The notes: generated from the letters alone by a model not told the origin. Shown: positions 26,415 through 35,942, counted from the first letter of the stretch. The stretch is DNA of 64,000 nt from JAKALD01 sp963817785 (GCA_963817785.1 CAWFPL010000008.1:1426001-1490000), one strand, 5' to 3'. Numbers and translations: made by a program.

Positions 26415-27431
26415 TCAGGCGAACTGTCTCAGGAACCTGAGGTCGCCGTCGAAGAACAGCCGCAGGTCGTCGATGCCGTAGCGCAGCATGGTCAGTCGCT
26501 CCAGGCCCGAGCCGAAGGCGAAGCCGATGTAGCGCTCCGGATCGAGGCCGAAGTTGCGCACGACGTTCGGATGCACCTGCCCCGAGCCCGAGATCTCGAG
26601 CCAGCGCCCCTTGAACGGCCCGCTGTCGAAGCGCATGTCGATCTCGGCCGAAGGCTCGGTGAACGGGAAGAACGACGGCCGGAAGCGGACCTGCAGGGCG
26701 TCGGTCTCGAAGAAGCGGTGCAGGAAGTCGGTGTACACGCCCTTCAGATCGGCGAAGCTGATGTCTTCGTCGATCCACAGACCCTCGACCTGGTGGAACA
26801 TCGGCGAGTGCGTGGCATCCGAGTCCACGCGGTAGGTGCGCCCGGGCGCGATCACCTTGAGCGGCGGCTGGTGCATGCGCGCGTAGCGCACCTGCATGGG
26901 GCTGGTATGCGTGCGCAGCAGCAGCGGCAGGCCGCCCGCGTCGTGGCCCTCGACGTAGAACGTGTCGTGCATCGAGCGCGCGGGATGGTTCTCCGGCTGG
27001 TTAAGCGCGGTGAAGTTGTGCCAGTCCGACTCGATCTCGGGGCCGTCGGCAACGTCGAAGCCGATGCTGCGGAAGATCGCTTCCACCCTCTGCCAGGTGC
27101 GGACCACCGGGTGGATGCCGCCGCGGCCGCGGCCGCGGCCCGGCAGCGTGACGTCGAACGCCTCCCCGGCGAGGCGCGCCTGCATGCGGGCCTCGGCGAG
27201 CGCCGCGCGGCGCGCCTCGAGCGCGTCCTCGATTCTCTGCTTGGCGGCGTTGATCGCCGCGCCCGCGCTCCTGCGCGCCTCGGGCGCGAGCGCGCCGAGG
27301 GACTTGAGCAGCGCGGTCAGCTCGCCGCTCTTGCCGAGGTAGCGCGCCTTGGCGTTCTCGAGCGCCGCGGGGTCCGCGGCGCGGTCGAAATCGGCGCGCG
27401 CGCGGTCGACGATGGCTTCGACGTCTTGCAT
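26415..27431 (-). CDS. pheS: Phenylalanyl-tRNA synthetase alpha subunit
   Basis: Catalytic subunit, 338 aa. N-terminal coiled-coil tRNA arm (about 1-90), then the class II core: motif 1 around HPVVRTWQRVEAIFRSIGF, motif 2 TSPMQVRYARMHQPPLKVIA with PGRTYRVD, and motif 3 GSGLERLTMLRYGIDDLRLF. The phenylalanine-binding region HQVEGLWIDEDISFADLKG is intact. It follows rplT by 58 bp and precedes pheT by 10 bp. Confidence 0.97.
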   Translation of the reverse strand: MQDVEAIVDRARADFDRAADPAALENAKARYLGKSGELTALLKSLGALAPEARRSAGAAINAAKQRIEDALEARRAALAEARMQARLAGEAFDVTLPGRGRGRGGIHPVVRTWQRVEAIFRSIGFDVADGPEIESDWHNFTALNQPENHPARSMHDTFYVEGHDAGGLPLLLRTHTSPMQVRYARMHQPPLKVIAPGRTYRVDSDATHSPMFHQVEGLWIDEDISFADLKGVYTDFLHRFFETDALQVRFRPSFFPFTEPSAEIDMRFDSGPFKGRWLEISGSGQVHPNVVRNFGLDPERYIGFAFGSGLERLTMLRYGIDDLRLFFDGDLRFLRQFA

Positions 27432-27489
27432 CCCTGGAAACGCGAAGCGAGGGCCGTGGCCCCGCTTCGCCCTGAGAGATCGGCCGGAC

Positions 27490-27849
27490 TCAGTGGGCGA
27501 TGCTCGCCTTCGCCTGGCTGGCGATCTTGGCGAACGCCGGCTTGTCGAGCACCGCGAGATCGGCCAGCACCTTGCGGTCGATCTCGATGTTGGCGCGCTT
27601 CAGGCCCGCCATGAACGTGCTGTAGGTCAAACCCAACTCGCGCACGGCGGCGTTGATGCGTGCGATCCACAGCGCGCGGAACTCGCGCTTGCGCTGCCGG
27701 CGGTCGCGGTAGGCGTACTGGCCGGCCTTCATCACCGCGTTTTTGGCGATGCGGTAGACGTTGCCTCTGCGGCCGCGGTAGCCCTTGGCCTTGTCGAGGA
27801 CCTTCTTGTGGCGCGCGCGCGCCGTGGTGCCGCGTTTGACTCGTGGCAT
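27490..27849 (-). CDS. rplT: 50S ribosomal protein L20
   Basis: 119 aa, the usual length. It begins MPRVKRGTTARARHKKVLDK and continues with the long basic helix YRGRRGNVYRIAKNAVMKAG. The C-terminal globular part (LTYSTFMAGLKRANIEIDRK) can also bind its own mRNA in enterobacteria to repress rpmI-rplT; whether that holds here was not tested. Confidence 0.97.
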   Translation of the reverse strand: MPRVKRGTTARARHKKVLDKAKGYRGRRGNVYRIAKNAVMKAGQYAYRDRRQRKREFRALWIARINAAVRELGLTYSTFMAGLKRANIEIDRKVLADLAVLDKPAFAKIASQAKASIAH

Positions 27850-27859
27850 GTCGCTCTCC

Positions 27860-28060
27860 CTAGCCCGAGTACGGCAGCATCGCGCGGACCTGCCGTTTGT
27901 TCGTGTCGTGCACTTCCGCGGTGCCGCGCAGATGGCGCTTCCGCTTGGTGCTCTTCTTGGTCAGGATGTGACGCATGTAAGCCTGCGAGCGCTTGATGCT
28001 GCCGCCCGGGCGCACCTTGAATCGCTTCGCGGCGCTCTTCTTGGTCTTTACCTTGGGCAT
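27860..28060 (-). CDS. rpmI: 50S ribosomal protein L35
   Basis: 66 aa, the standard size. MPKVKTKKSAAKRFKVRPGG and the conserved AYMRHILTKKSTKRKRHLRG are diagnostic. It is 10 bp upstream of rplT and 122 bp downstream of infC, the conserved IF-3 operon order. Confidence 0.97.
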   Translation of the reverse strand: MPKVKTKKSAAKRFKVRPGGSIKRSQAYMRHILTKKSTKRKRHLRGTAEVHDTNKRQVRAMLPYSG

Positions 28061-28182
28061 GACGAACGAACTCCTTCTCTTTTAGCCTGACGCCGGGTGG
28101 CCCGCCGCGCGAGCGCTTGGTACCCGGACATCACTTGTAGGCGTCGGCACGGCGCGATGCCGCACGACGCATCAAAAAAACC

Positions 28183-28764
28183 TCAACCCGCCGGCGCCGG
28201 CTTGGCCGCCTCGCGCGGCGCCGCCTTCTTGCCCTTCACCGGCACGACCTTCTTCTTCGGCCCCAGCACCATGATCATCTGCCGCCCCTCCAGCTTCGGG
28301 AACTGCTCGATCACCGCATACGGTTCGAGGTCCTCCCGCACCCGCTGCAGCAGCCGCACGCCGAACTCCTGATGCGCCATCTCGCGCCCGCGGAATCGCA
28401 ACGTCACTTTGGCCTTGTCGCCTTCCTCGAGGAACTGGATCAGCTTGGCGAGCTTGATCTTGTAGTCGCCTTCATCGGTGCCCGGCCGGAACTTGATCTC
28501 CTTGACCTGGATCTGCTTCTGCTTGAGCTTGGCCTCATGGGCTTTCTTCTGCTCGCGGTAGCGGAACTTGCCGAAGTCCATCAGCTTGCACACCGGCGGC
28601 ACCGCAAGCGGCGCAATTTCCACCAGATCCACGCTCTGTTCCTCGGCCAGGCGCAGGGCCTCCGCAATCGGCACGATGCCCAGCTGATCCCCGTTGTCGG
28701 CCACCAGACGCACCTCCGGCGCGGTGATCTCCGCGTTGAGGCGTTGCGCTTTCTCGAGTGCTAT
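28183..28764 (-). CDS. infC: Translation initiation factor IF-3 with a rare ATA start
   Basis: Prevents premature subunit joining and checks the initiator codon; 193 aa. The conserved N-terminus (ALEKAQRLNAEITAPEVRLV) is reached only by starting at ATA 28764, with GGAG 8 nt upstream. The first in-frame GTG, at 28713, would remove 17 conserved residues. IF-3 genes use AUU/AUA-type starts so that IF-3 represses its own translation. The C-terminal domain includes VKEIKFRPGTDEGDYKIKLA. It lies 77 bp after thrS. Confidence 0.93.
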   Translation of the reverse strand: MALEKAQRLNAEITAPEVRLVADNGDQLGIVPIAEALRLAEEQSVDLVEIAPLAVPPVCKLMDFGKFRYREQKKAHEAKLKQKQIQVKEIKFRPGTDEGDYKIKLAKLIQFLEEGDKAKVTLRFRGREMAHQEFGVRLLQRVREDLEPYAVIEQFPKLEGRQMIMVLGPKKKVVPVKGKKAAPREAAKPAPAG

Positions 28765-28841
28765 GTGGGCATCTCCTCTAAAGGCGGCACTTCTCGGCGG
28801 CCGCGCTCACACCGTGCGGGAACCCGTTCCCGCAAAAAAAA

Positions 28842-30755
28842 TCAGGCCGTGCCCAGCGCTCCCGCCTCGCTCCGGAGGCGTGCGGTGAAGGCCTCGTAGC
28901 TCATGGCGCCGAGGTCCTTGCCGCCGCGCGCGCGCACGGCCATGCTTCCAGCCTGCTTTTCCTTGTCGCCGACCACCAGCTGGTAGGGCCACTTTTGCAG
29001 GCTATGTTCTCGAATTTTATAGGAAATTTTTTCGTTCCGCAAATCCGCAGCGGCGCGCCAGCCGTCCGCCCGCAAGCGCTCCGCAAGCTGCGCGGCGTAG
29101 TCCGCCTGGTGCTCCGAGATGCACATCACCACGACCTGCTGGGGGGCGAGCCAGAGCGGGAACGCGCCGGCATGATGCTCGATCAGGATACCGAGGAAGC
29201 GTTCCATGGAGCCGACGATCGCGCGGTGGAGCATGACCGGCACCTTACGGGTGTTGTCCTCGGCGACGTATTCGGCGCCCAGGCGCACCGGCATCATGAA
29301 ATCGACCTGCATGGTGCCGCACTGCCAGGAGCGCCCGATCGAGTCCTTGAGGTGGTACTCGATCTTCGGGCCGTAGAAGGCGCCTTCCCCCGCGGCTTCG
29401 GTCCAGGCCACCCCGCAGCTGCGCAGCGCGGCGCGCAGGGCGTCCTCGGCCTGGTCCCACACCGCGTCCTCGCCGATGCGCTTTTCGGGCCGCAGCGCGA
29501 GCCGCACCCGAACGTCGTCGAAGCCGAAATCGGCATAGACCTTGAGCGCCTGTCCGTGAAACGCCACCACCTCGGACTCGATCTGCCCGGGCATGCAGAA
29601 CACGTGTCCGTCGTCCTGCGTGAAGCCGCGCACGCGCATCAGGCCGTGCAGCGCGCCGGAAGGCTCATTGCGGTGGCAGGCGCCGAACTCCCCGTAGCGC
29701 AGGGGCAGATCGCGGTAGCTGCGCACGCCTTGGTTGAAGATCTGGATGTGACCGGGGCAGTTCATCGGCTTGACCGCGTAGTCGCGGTTCTCCGACGCGG
29801 TGAAGAACATGTTCTCGCGGTAGTTGTCCCAGTGCCCCGAGCGCTTCCACAGCGAGACGTCGAGGATCTGCGGGCAGCGCACCTCCTGGTAGCCGCTCGC
29901 GCGGTACACGCGCCGCATGTACTGTTCGACCTGCTGCCAGATCGCCCAGCCCTTCGGGTGCCAGAACACCAAGCCCGGCGCCTCCTCTTGCATGTGGAAC
30001 AGGTCGAGCTGCCGGCCGAGCCTGCGGTGGTCGCGCTTTTCGGCCTCCTCGAGCAGGTGGAGGTAGGCGTCCAGGTCCTCCTTCTTCGCCCAGGCGGTGC
30101 CGTAGATGCGCTGCAGCATCTCGTTGTTCGAGTCGCCGCGCCAGTAGGCGCCGGCAACGCGCATCAGCTTGAACACCTTGAGCCTGCCGGTCGAAGGCAC
30201 GTGCGGACCGCGGCACAGGTCGATAAAGTTGCCCTGCTCGTACAGCGAGATCTCCTCGCCGGCCGGGATCGAGGCGATGATTTGGGCCTTGTAGGCCTCG
30301 CCCTGATCGCGGAAGAACTGCACGGCCGCGTCGCGCGGCATCAGCTTCCGCAGCACCGGGAGGTCGCGCCTGGCGATCTCCGCCATGCGCTTCTCGATCC
30401 CCGCCAGGTCCTCGGGCGTGAACGGGCGCTGGTAGGCGAAGTCGTAGTAAAAGCCGTTCTCGATCACCGGCCCGATGGTCACCTGGGCCTGTGGAAACAG
30501 CTCCTTCACCGCGTGCGCGAGCAGGTGCGCCGTCGAATGGCGCAGGATCTCGAGGCCGTCGGGGTCGCGCTCGGTGACGATCGCCACGCGCGCGTCGGAG
30601 TCGACGCGATGACTGGTATCGACCAGCCGGCCATCGACGCGCCCGGCGAGCGCCGCGCGCGCCAGCCCGGCGCCGATCGACTGCGCGATCTCGGCGACGG
30701 TAACCGACCCCGGGAAGCTTTTCACCGAGTCGTCGGGAAGGGTGATGTTCGGCAT
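28842..30755 (-). CDS. thrS: Threonyl-tRNA synthetase
   Basis: Class II synthetase, 637 aa. N-terminal TGS domain (about 1-62), editing domain with the HxxxH site in RHSTAHLLAHAVKELFPQAQ, catalytic core (Zn ligands in AVKPMNCPGHIQIF; motif 2 around LMRVRGFTQDDGHVFC), and C-terminal anticodon domain (VVMCISEHQADYAAQLAERL). All catalytic features are present. It heads the thrS-infC-rpmI-rplT-pheST-ihfA run. Confidence 0.97.
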   Translation of the reverse strand: MPNITLPDDSVKSFPGSVTVAEIAQSIGAGLARAALAGRVDGRLVDTSHRVDSDARVAIVTERDPDGLEILRHSTAHLLAHAVKELFPQAQVTIGPVIENGFYYDFAYQRPFTPEDLAGIEKRMAEIARRDLPVLRKLMPRDAAVQFFRDQGEAYKAQIIASIPAGEEISLYEQGNFIDLCRGPHVPSTGRLKVFKLMRVAGAYWRGDSNNEMLQRIYGTAWAKKEDLDAYLHLLEEAEKRDHRRLGRQLDLFHMQEEAPGLVFWHPKGWAIWQQVEQYMRRVYRASGYQEVRCPQILDVSLWKRSGHWDNYRENMFFTASENRDYAVKPMNCPGHIQIFNQGVRSYRDLPLRYGEFGACHRNEPSGALHGLMRVRGFTQDDGHVFCMPGQIESEVVAFHGQALKVYADFGFDDVRVRLALRPEKRIGEDAVWDQAEDALRAALRSCGVAWTEAAGEGAFYGPKIEYHLKDSIGRSWQCGTMQVDFMMPVRLGAEYVAEDNTRKVPVMLHRAIVGSMERFLGILIEHHAGAFPLWLAPQQVVVMCISEHQADYAAQLAERLRADGWRAAADLRNEKISYKIREHSLQKWPYQLVVGDKEKQAGSMAVRARGGKDLGAMSYEAFTARLRSEAGALGTA

Positions 30756-30847
30756 GCCCGCAAAAACAAACCGCGCGTTCAGCGGCGCCTGGCGCCCGCT
30801 GCAACGCGCGGAGTTACAAGCGGCAGCAGCGCTGCCGCTTCAACAAC

Positions 30848-30924
30848 TGGTAGGCGCGATTGGACTCGAACCAACGACCCCTACCATGTCAAGGTAGTGC
30901 TCTAACCAGCTGAGCTACGCGCCT
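30848..30924 (-). tRNA. tRNA-Val (anticodon GAC)
   Basis: 77 nt with encoded CCA. The acceptor stem AGGCGCG/CGCGCCT pairs fully, the anticodon stem CTACC/GGTAG encloses loop TTGACAT (anticodon GAC), and the T loop is GTTCGAGTC. It lies 93 bp upstream of thrS on the same strand. Confidence 0.96.
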
Positions 30925-31011
30925 GGAGGAGCGGCATTCTAGCCTAGTCCGCATCGTTTGCTCAATGTCCGCCACCGGCGCGCCGGCGCCGTCTACGCGC
31001 AGGAATCTGTC

Positions 31012-32544
31012 CTAGGGCCGGCCGAGCAGCGCGACTTTTTTCTCCGACAGCGCGCTCACCGCGAGCTTCATGCCGACGGCTTTCCAGTAGCCGGCCTCCG
31101 ATTCGAGTGCGTCCGCGCTGAGCGGGTTCTGGTCGAGCCAGGCGTGCGGCAGCTCGAGGGCGAAGCCGCCCGCGTCGCTCGCCACGCGCAGCATCGGCGG
31201 CTTGACGTCAATGCGACTGCGTAGGATGAGCGCCGCCAGACGCAGCGCGAACACCAGCGTCCAGTCGCCACCCTCGAGGCCGGCATCCTGGATCTTGCTC
31301 AGCTTGCCGCGGTGCGCGAGCACGATGCGCGACAGCCGCTGCTGCTCCATGCGCGAGAACCCTGGCATGTCGGCGTTCGACAGCACGTACGCCGAGTGCT
31401 TGTGGTAATCGGCGTGCGCGATCGACAGGCCGACTTCGGCGAGCCGCGCGGCCCAGTCGAGCATCGTGCGCTCCGGGTCGTCCTCGCGCGACTCGGCCTC
31501 GCGGCCGCTGCGCGCGGCGAGCGCGTCGTAGAGCGCGGTGGCGAGCGCTCGCACGCGCTCGGCCTGCGCCGCGTCCACGTGGTAGCGGCGCATGAACTGC
31601 GCCACGGTCGCCTCGCGCATGTCGCGGTGCTGCACGCGGCCGAGCAGGTCGTAGAGCACGCCGTGGCGCAACGCGCCGTCGGAGACCGTCATCGACTCGA
31701 TGCCGAGCTCGTCGAAGGCGGCGATCATGATCGCCAGCCCTCCGGGCAGCACCGGCGCACGGTTGGCGCGCAGCCCCGCGATGCGCTCCGGATCGGCGCG
31801 CTCGTGCTTGATCAGCAGGCTCCTCAGCCGCTCCAGCCCGTCGCGCGTCAGGCCCTGCGCGGCGAAGCCGTTCTCGCGCAGGATGTTCTCCAGCGAGCGC
31901 GCAGTGCCGGAGGAGCCGACCGCTTCCTGCCAGTCGGCGGCGCGGTAGTCGCGCGCGATGCCTTCGAGCTCCTGGCGCGCGGCGAGCTCGGCGCGCTTCA
32001 GGCGGGGTTTCTCGATGCGGCCGTCGGGAAAGTACTTCAGGCTGTAGCTCACGCAGCCCATGTACAGGCTCTCGGTGAGCTGCGGCTCGAGCCCGGTGCC
32101 GACGATGAATTCGGTCGAGCCGCCGCCGACGTCGACCACCAGCCGCCGGTGCGCGGCCGGGGGCAGCGAGTGCGCCACGCCGACGTAGATCAGGCGCGCC
32201 TCCTCGCGGCCGGCGATCACCTCGATCGGAAAGCCGAGCGCCTCGCGCGCCTCCTTGAGAAACTGCGGCGCGTTCTTCGCCACGCGCAGCGCGTTGGTGC
32301 CGACCGCGCGCACCGCCTCGCGGGAAAACCCGCGCAGCCGCTCGCCGAAGCGCTTCAGCGCCTCGAGGGCGCGCGCCTGCGTCGCGCGGTCGATGCGCTT
32401 CTCGGCGGTCAGCCCGGCGCCGAGCCGCACCACCTCGCGCAGCGCATCGAGCGGGTAGATCTGCCCGCCCTCCACGCGCCCGATCTGCAGGTGAAAGCTG
32501 TTCGAGCCGAGGTCGACCGCGGCCAGCGTGTCGTGGCGTGCCAT
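31012..32544 (-). CDS. ppx: Exopolyphosphatase / guanosine pentaphosphatase
   Basis: Degrades inorganic polyphosphate from chain ends; 510 aa from ATG 32544 (MARHDTLAAVDLGSNSFHLQ). The actin-like ATPase-fold phosphate loops are visible: AAVDLGSNSFHLQIG and VVDVGGGSTEFIVG. Conserved acidic residues follow in EEARLIYVGVAHS, and a C-terminal HD-like helical domain holds HADYHKHSAYVLSNADMPGF. The context with phoU and ppk1 confirms polyphosphate turnover. Family members may also hydrolyse pppGpp, which would link it to RelA at 37742. Confidence 0.95.
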   Translation of the reverse strand: MARHDTLAAVDLGSNSFHLQIGRVEGGQIYPLDALREVVRLGAGLTAEKRIDRATQARALEALKRFGERLRGFSREAVRAVGTNALRVAKNAPQFLKEAREALGFPIEVIAGREEARLIYVGVAHSLPPAAHRRLVVDVGGGSTEFIVGTGLEPQLTESLYMGCVSYSLKYFPDGRIEKPRLKRAELAARQELEGIARDYRAADWQEAVGSSGTARSLENILRENGFAAQGLTRDGLERLRSLLIKHERADPERIAGLRANRAPVLPGGLAIMIAAFDELGIESMTVSDGALRHGVLYDLLGRVQHRDMREATVAQFMRRYHVDAAQAERVRALATALYDALAARSGREAESREDDPERTMLDWAARLAEVGLSIAHADYHKHSAYVLSNADMPGFSRMEQQRLSRIVLAHRGKLSKIQDAGLEGGDWTLVFALRLAALILRSRIDVKPPMLRVASDAGGFALELPHAWLDQNPLSADALESEAGYWKAVGMKLAVSALSEKKVALLGRP

Positions 32545-32583
32545 GGCGTGCAGCTTAGCGCCGGCGGCAGGTGCGGGCAATGC

Positions 32584-33303
32584 TCAGTCGGCGCCGCCGA
32601 TCTCGCGCTCGATGTCCGCCAGCGAGCCGTGGCGCACGTCCTTGCCCTTGACCACGTAGACGACGTACTCGGCGATGTTCTTCGCGTGATCGCCGATGCG
32701 CTCCAGGGCCTTGGCCACGAAGAGGATGTCCAGGCAGGGGCCGATGGTGCGCGGATCCTCGATCATGAAGCTGATCAGCTGGCGCAGGATGGCGCGAAAC
32801 GCGTCGTTCACCTCGTCGTCGCGCCGCACCACCGAGGCCGTGTGCTCGACGCTCTTGTGCTCCAGCGCATCGAGCGCGTCGCGCAGCATCTGGCGCGCCA
32901 CGTGGGCCATGTGCCGGACCTCGACGTAGCGCGGCAGGTGCAGGCCGCCGTCGGTCAGGATGTTGCGCGCCTGCAGCGCGATTTTCTTGGCCTCGTCGCC
33001 CACGCGCTCGAGGTCGGTGGTGGTCTTGATGAAGGCGATCAGCTCGCGCAGGTCGGTGGCCGTGGGCTGGCGCCGCGCGATCACCTGGGAGCACAGCTCG
33101 TCGATCGAGCGCTCGAGCGCGTTGATCAGCGTCTCGTGCCCCATGACTTCGTCGATCAGGACGCTCGAGCCCGAGGCGAGGCATTCGATGGCGTCGACCA
33201 GCTGGCGCTCGACGCGCGCGCCCATCTGCAGCACCAGCCCGCGGGCGCGGGCGAGCTGCTGGTCGTATTCTTTCGAGGTGTGGGGGGCAGGAGGGAGGTT
33301 CAT
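32584..33303 (-). CDS. phoU: Phosphate-signalling complex protein PhoU
   Basis: Negative modulator of PhoR/PhoB and of phosphate uptake; 239 aa from ATG 33303. It shows two three-helix PhoU repeats with the metal-binding motifs DLERVGDEAKKIA and ALERIGDHAKNIAEYV. The frame is open far upstream, but that part is antisense to ppk1 and is not coding. It is 39 bp before ppx, with no pst transport genes adjacent. It diverges from ppk1 across a 141-bp region that holds a Pho box. Confidence 0.95.
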   Translation of the reverse strand: MNLPPAPHTSKEYDQQLARARGLVLQMGARVERQLVDAIECLASGSSVLIDEVMGHETLINALERSIDELCSQVIARRQPTATDLRELIAFIKTTTDLERVGDEAKKIALQARNILTDGGLHLPRYVEVRHMAHVARQMLRDALDALEHKSVEHTASVVRRDDEVNDAFRAILRQLISFMIEDPRTIGPCLDILFVAKALERIGDHAKNIAEYVVYVVKGKDVRHGSLADIEREIGGAD

Positions 33304-33377
33304 CGGGCGGCAACCGCGGGACGCAGGCCGCCGCACGCTAGCACCGGATTGTGACGCCGCGATGGCGGTCCGGAGAA

Positions 33378-33395
33378 CTGTCATGTTGCCGTCAT
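33378..33395 (+). promoter_or_regulatory. Pho box upstream of ppk1
   Basis: CTGTCAT-GTTG-CCGTCAT is a 7-4-7 direct repeat one base off the PhoB consensus. It is followed 10 bp later by a -10-like TACACT (33406-33411). It lies 49 bp before the ppk1 ATG and within the phoU-ppk1 divergent region, so PhoB activation of ppk1 is likely. Confidence 0.8.
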
Positions 33396-33444
33396 GCGCA
33401 GGGGTTACACTATCCATACGGTAGACCGCGCTCCGCGGCCCCGC

Positions 33445-35526
33445 ATGAAAAAAACCCCGCCCGCCGCGCACTTCCTCAACCGCGAGCTCGGCATCCTGGA
33501 GTTCAACCGCCGCGTGCTGTCGCAGGCGGCGGACGATTCGGTGCCGCTGCTCGAGCGGCTGCGCTTTGTCACCATCGTCTCGTCGAACCTCGACGAGTTC
33601 TTCGAGATCCGCGTCGCCGGCCTGAAGGAGCAGATCAAGCTCGGCGTGCCCGAGCCCGGCCCGGATGGCCGCAGCCCGGCCGAGGTGCTCGCCACGGTGG
33701 CCGCGGAGGCCCACGCCCTGGTCGGCGAGCAGTACAAGCTGCTCAACGAGGTGCTGCTGCCGGCGCTGGGGCGCGAGGGGGTGCGCTTCTCGCGCCGCGA
33801 GCAGTGGAACGCGGCGCAGCGGCAGTGGATCCGCGAGTTCTTCTTCCGCGAGCTGCTGCCGGTGCTCACCCCGATCGGGCTCGATCCCGCGCACCCGTTT
33901 CCGCGCGTGCTCAACAAGAGCCTCAATTTCGCCATCGAGCTCGAGGGCCGCGACGCGTTCGGACGCAGCTCGGGCGCGGCGATCGTGCAGGCGCCGCGCG
34001 CCCTGCCGCGCCTGATCCGGCTGCCGCAGCAGGCGGCGCGCGGCGAGTACGACTTCGTGTTCCTGTCCTCGATCCTGCACGCGCACGTCGACGAGCTGTT
34101 CTCGGGCATGAAGGTGCGCGGCTGCTACCAGTTCCGCGTCACGCGCAACTCGGACCTGTTCGTGGACGAGGAGGAGATCAAGAACCTGCGCATCGCGGTG
34201 CAGGGCGAGCTGCTGCACCGGCACTTCGGCGACGCGGTGCGGCTCGAGGTGGCCGACAACTGCTCGGCGCGGATGGTCGAATTCCTGCTGCAGCAGTTCG
34301 CGCTCGCCGAGGCGGACCTGTACCGCGTCGAAGGCCCGGTCAACCTGTACCGCCTGCGCGAGGTGCCGGACCAGGTCGAGCGCCCGGAGCTGAAATACGC
34401 GGTGTTCCAGCCCGGGCTGCCGAGCGCGCTCGCCAAGGGCGCCGACATCTACGAGGTCCTGGCCAAGCAGGACGTGCTGCTGCACCACCCCTACCAGTCG
34501 TTCCTGCCGGTGATCAACTTCATCCGCACCGCCGCCACCGACGCGCAGGTGATCGCGATCAAGCAGACCGTGTACCGCACCGGCACCGACTCGGAGCTGA
34601 TGGAGATCCTGATCGACGCGGCGCGCCGCGGCAAGGAGGTCACCGTGGTGGTAGAGCTGATGGCGCGCTTCGACGAGGAGGCGAACCTCAACTGGGCGGC
34701 GCGCCTCGAGGAAGTCGGCGCGCACGTGGTGTACGGCGTGGTCGGCCACAAGACCCACGCCAAGATGGCGCTGGTGGTGCGGCGCGAGGAATCGCCCGCG
34801 GGCACCGTGCTGCGGCGCTACGCGCACCTCGCGACCGGCAACTATCATCCCAGCACGGCGCGGCTGTACACCGACTTCGGCCTGCTGACCGCCAGCGAAC
34901 AGCTGTGTGCGGACGTGAACGAGGTGTTCAAGCAGCTCACCGGCCTGGGCCGCGTCGGCAGGATGCAGCACGTGTGGCAGTCGCCGTTCACGCTGCACAA
35001 GCGCATCGTGCAGGCGATCCGCGAGGAGGCGCGCCACGCGCGCGAGGGCAAGCCGGCGCGCATCATTGCCAAGATGAACGCGCTGCTCGAATCGCAGATC
35101 ATCGAGGAGCTGTACGCCGCCTCGCAGGCCGGAGTGAAGACCGATCTCATCGTGCGCGGCGTGTGCGCGCTCAGGCCGGGCATCGAGGGGCTGTCGGAGA
35201 ACATCCGCGTGACCTCGATCGTGGGGCGCTTCCTCGAGCACTCGCGCGTGTTCTTCTTCCACGCCGACGGCGCGGAGGCGGTGTACCTGTCGAGCGCCGA
35301 CTGGATGGACCGCAACTTCTTCCGCCGCATCGAGCTGTGCTTTCCGGTGCTCGATCCGGCGCTCAAGCGACGCGTGGTGCGCGAAGGGCTGCAGCCGTAC
35401 CTGGACGACAACTGCCAAGGCTGGATGATGCGCTCCGACGGCACCTACGAGCGCGTCAAGCCGCGGCGCGGCCGGCGCCGCTCGGCGCAGGAGGAGCTCC
35501 TGTACACGCTGTCGACACCGTCATGA
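33445..35526 (+). CDS. ppk1: Polyphosphate kinase 1
   Basis: Makes polyphosphate from ATP; 693 aa from ATG 33445 (an upstream ATG at 33394 lies inside the Pho box). N domain FLNRELGILEFNRRVLSQA, head domain, and two phospholipase-D-like catalytic domains with the phosphorylated His in VVGHKTHAKMALVVR and the second His region in GRFLEHSRVFFF. Other conserved blocks: YRTGTDSELMEILIDAARRG and YHPSTARLYTDFGLLT. It is coupled to dgkA by a 4-bp ATGA overlap. Confidence 0.96.
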   Translation: MKKTPPAAHFLNRELGILEFNRRVLSQAADDSVPLLERLRFVTIVSSNLDEFFEIRVAGLKEQIKLGVPEPGPDGRSPAEVLATVAAEAHALVGEQYKLLNEVLLPALGREGVRFSRREQWNAAQRQWIREFFFRELLPVLTPIGLDPAHPFPRVLNKSLNFAIELEGRDAFGRSSGAAIVQAPRALPRLIRLPQQAARGEYDFVFLSSILHAHVDELFSGMKVRGCYQFRVTRNSDLFVDEEEIKNLRIAVQGELLHRHFGDAVRLEVADNCSARMVEFLLQQFALAEADLYRVEGPVNLYRLREVPDQVERPELKYAVFQPGLPSALAKGADIYEVLAKQDVLLHHPYQSFLPVINFIRTAATDAQVIAIKQTVYRTGTDSELMEILIDAARRGKEVTVVVELMARFDEEANLNWAARLEEVGAHVVYGVVGHKTHAKMALVVRREESPAGTVLRRYAHLATGNYHPSTARLYTDFGLLTASEQLCADVNEVFKQLTGLGRVGRMQHVWQSPFTLHKRIVQAIREEARHAREGKPARIIAKMNALLESQIIEELYAASQAGVKTDLIVRGVCALRPGIEGLSENIRVTSIVGRFLEHSRVFFFHADGAEAVYLSSADWMDRNFFRRIELCFPVLDPALKRRVVREGLQPYLDDNCQGWMMRSDGTYERVKPRRGRRRSAQEELLYTLSTPS

Positions 35527-35930
35527 GCGCAGCACCCCACACCAGCCGGGAAGATCCGGTGCCGGAAAGCCCCCACAAGGGCAAGACCGGGCTGGCGCGC
35601 CTGCTCGCCGCCACGCGCTACTCGCTGGCGGGGTTCGCCGCCGCCGCGCGGCACGAGGACGCGTTCCGCCAGGAGCTGATCCTGGCCGCGCTGCTGCTGC
35701 CGCTCGGCCTGTGGCTGGGCCGCGACGGCGTCGAGCGCGCGCTGCTCGTCGGCAGCGTGCTGCTGGTGCTGGTCGTCGAGCTGCTCAACTCGGCCATCGA
35801 GGCCACGGTGGACCGCATCTCGCTGGACAACCACCGCCTCGCCAAGCGCGCCAAGGACCTGGGCAGCGCGGCGGTGATGCTCTCGCTCGCGACCGTCGGC
35901 GCGGTGTGGCTCATGGTGCTGCTCGGTTAG
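35523..35930 (+). CDS. dgkA: Diacylglycerol kinase (DgkA type)
   Basis: Small integral-membrane enzyme recycling diacylglycerol to phosphatidate, 135 aa. An N-terminal hydrophilic extension precedes the surface helix (RLLAATRYSLAGFAAAARHE) and three membrane segments. The catalytic/metal region VVELLNSAIEATVDRISLDN and the nearby Glu in RHEDAFRQELILAA match E. coli DgkA. ATG 35523 overlaps the ppk1 stop, so both are translated from one message under the same Pho box. Confidence 0.94.
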   Translation: MSAAPHTSREDPVPESPHKGKTGLARLLAATRYSLAGFAAAARHEDAFRQELILAALLLPLGLWLGRDGVERALLVGSVLLVLVVELLNSAIEATVDRISLDNHRLAKRAKDLGSAAVMLSLATVGAVWLMVLLG

Positions 35931-35942
35931 CGCCGCCGGCGG

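Noticed and set aside
33304..35418. Long minus-strand frame that would extend PhoU by ~700 residues
   Set aside because: It is the antisense of ppk1. PhoU from ATG 33303 already has the family length and both repeats.
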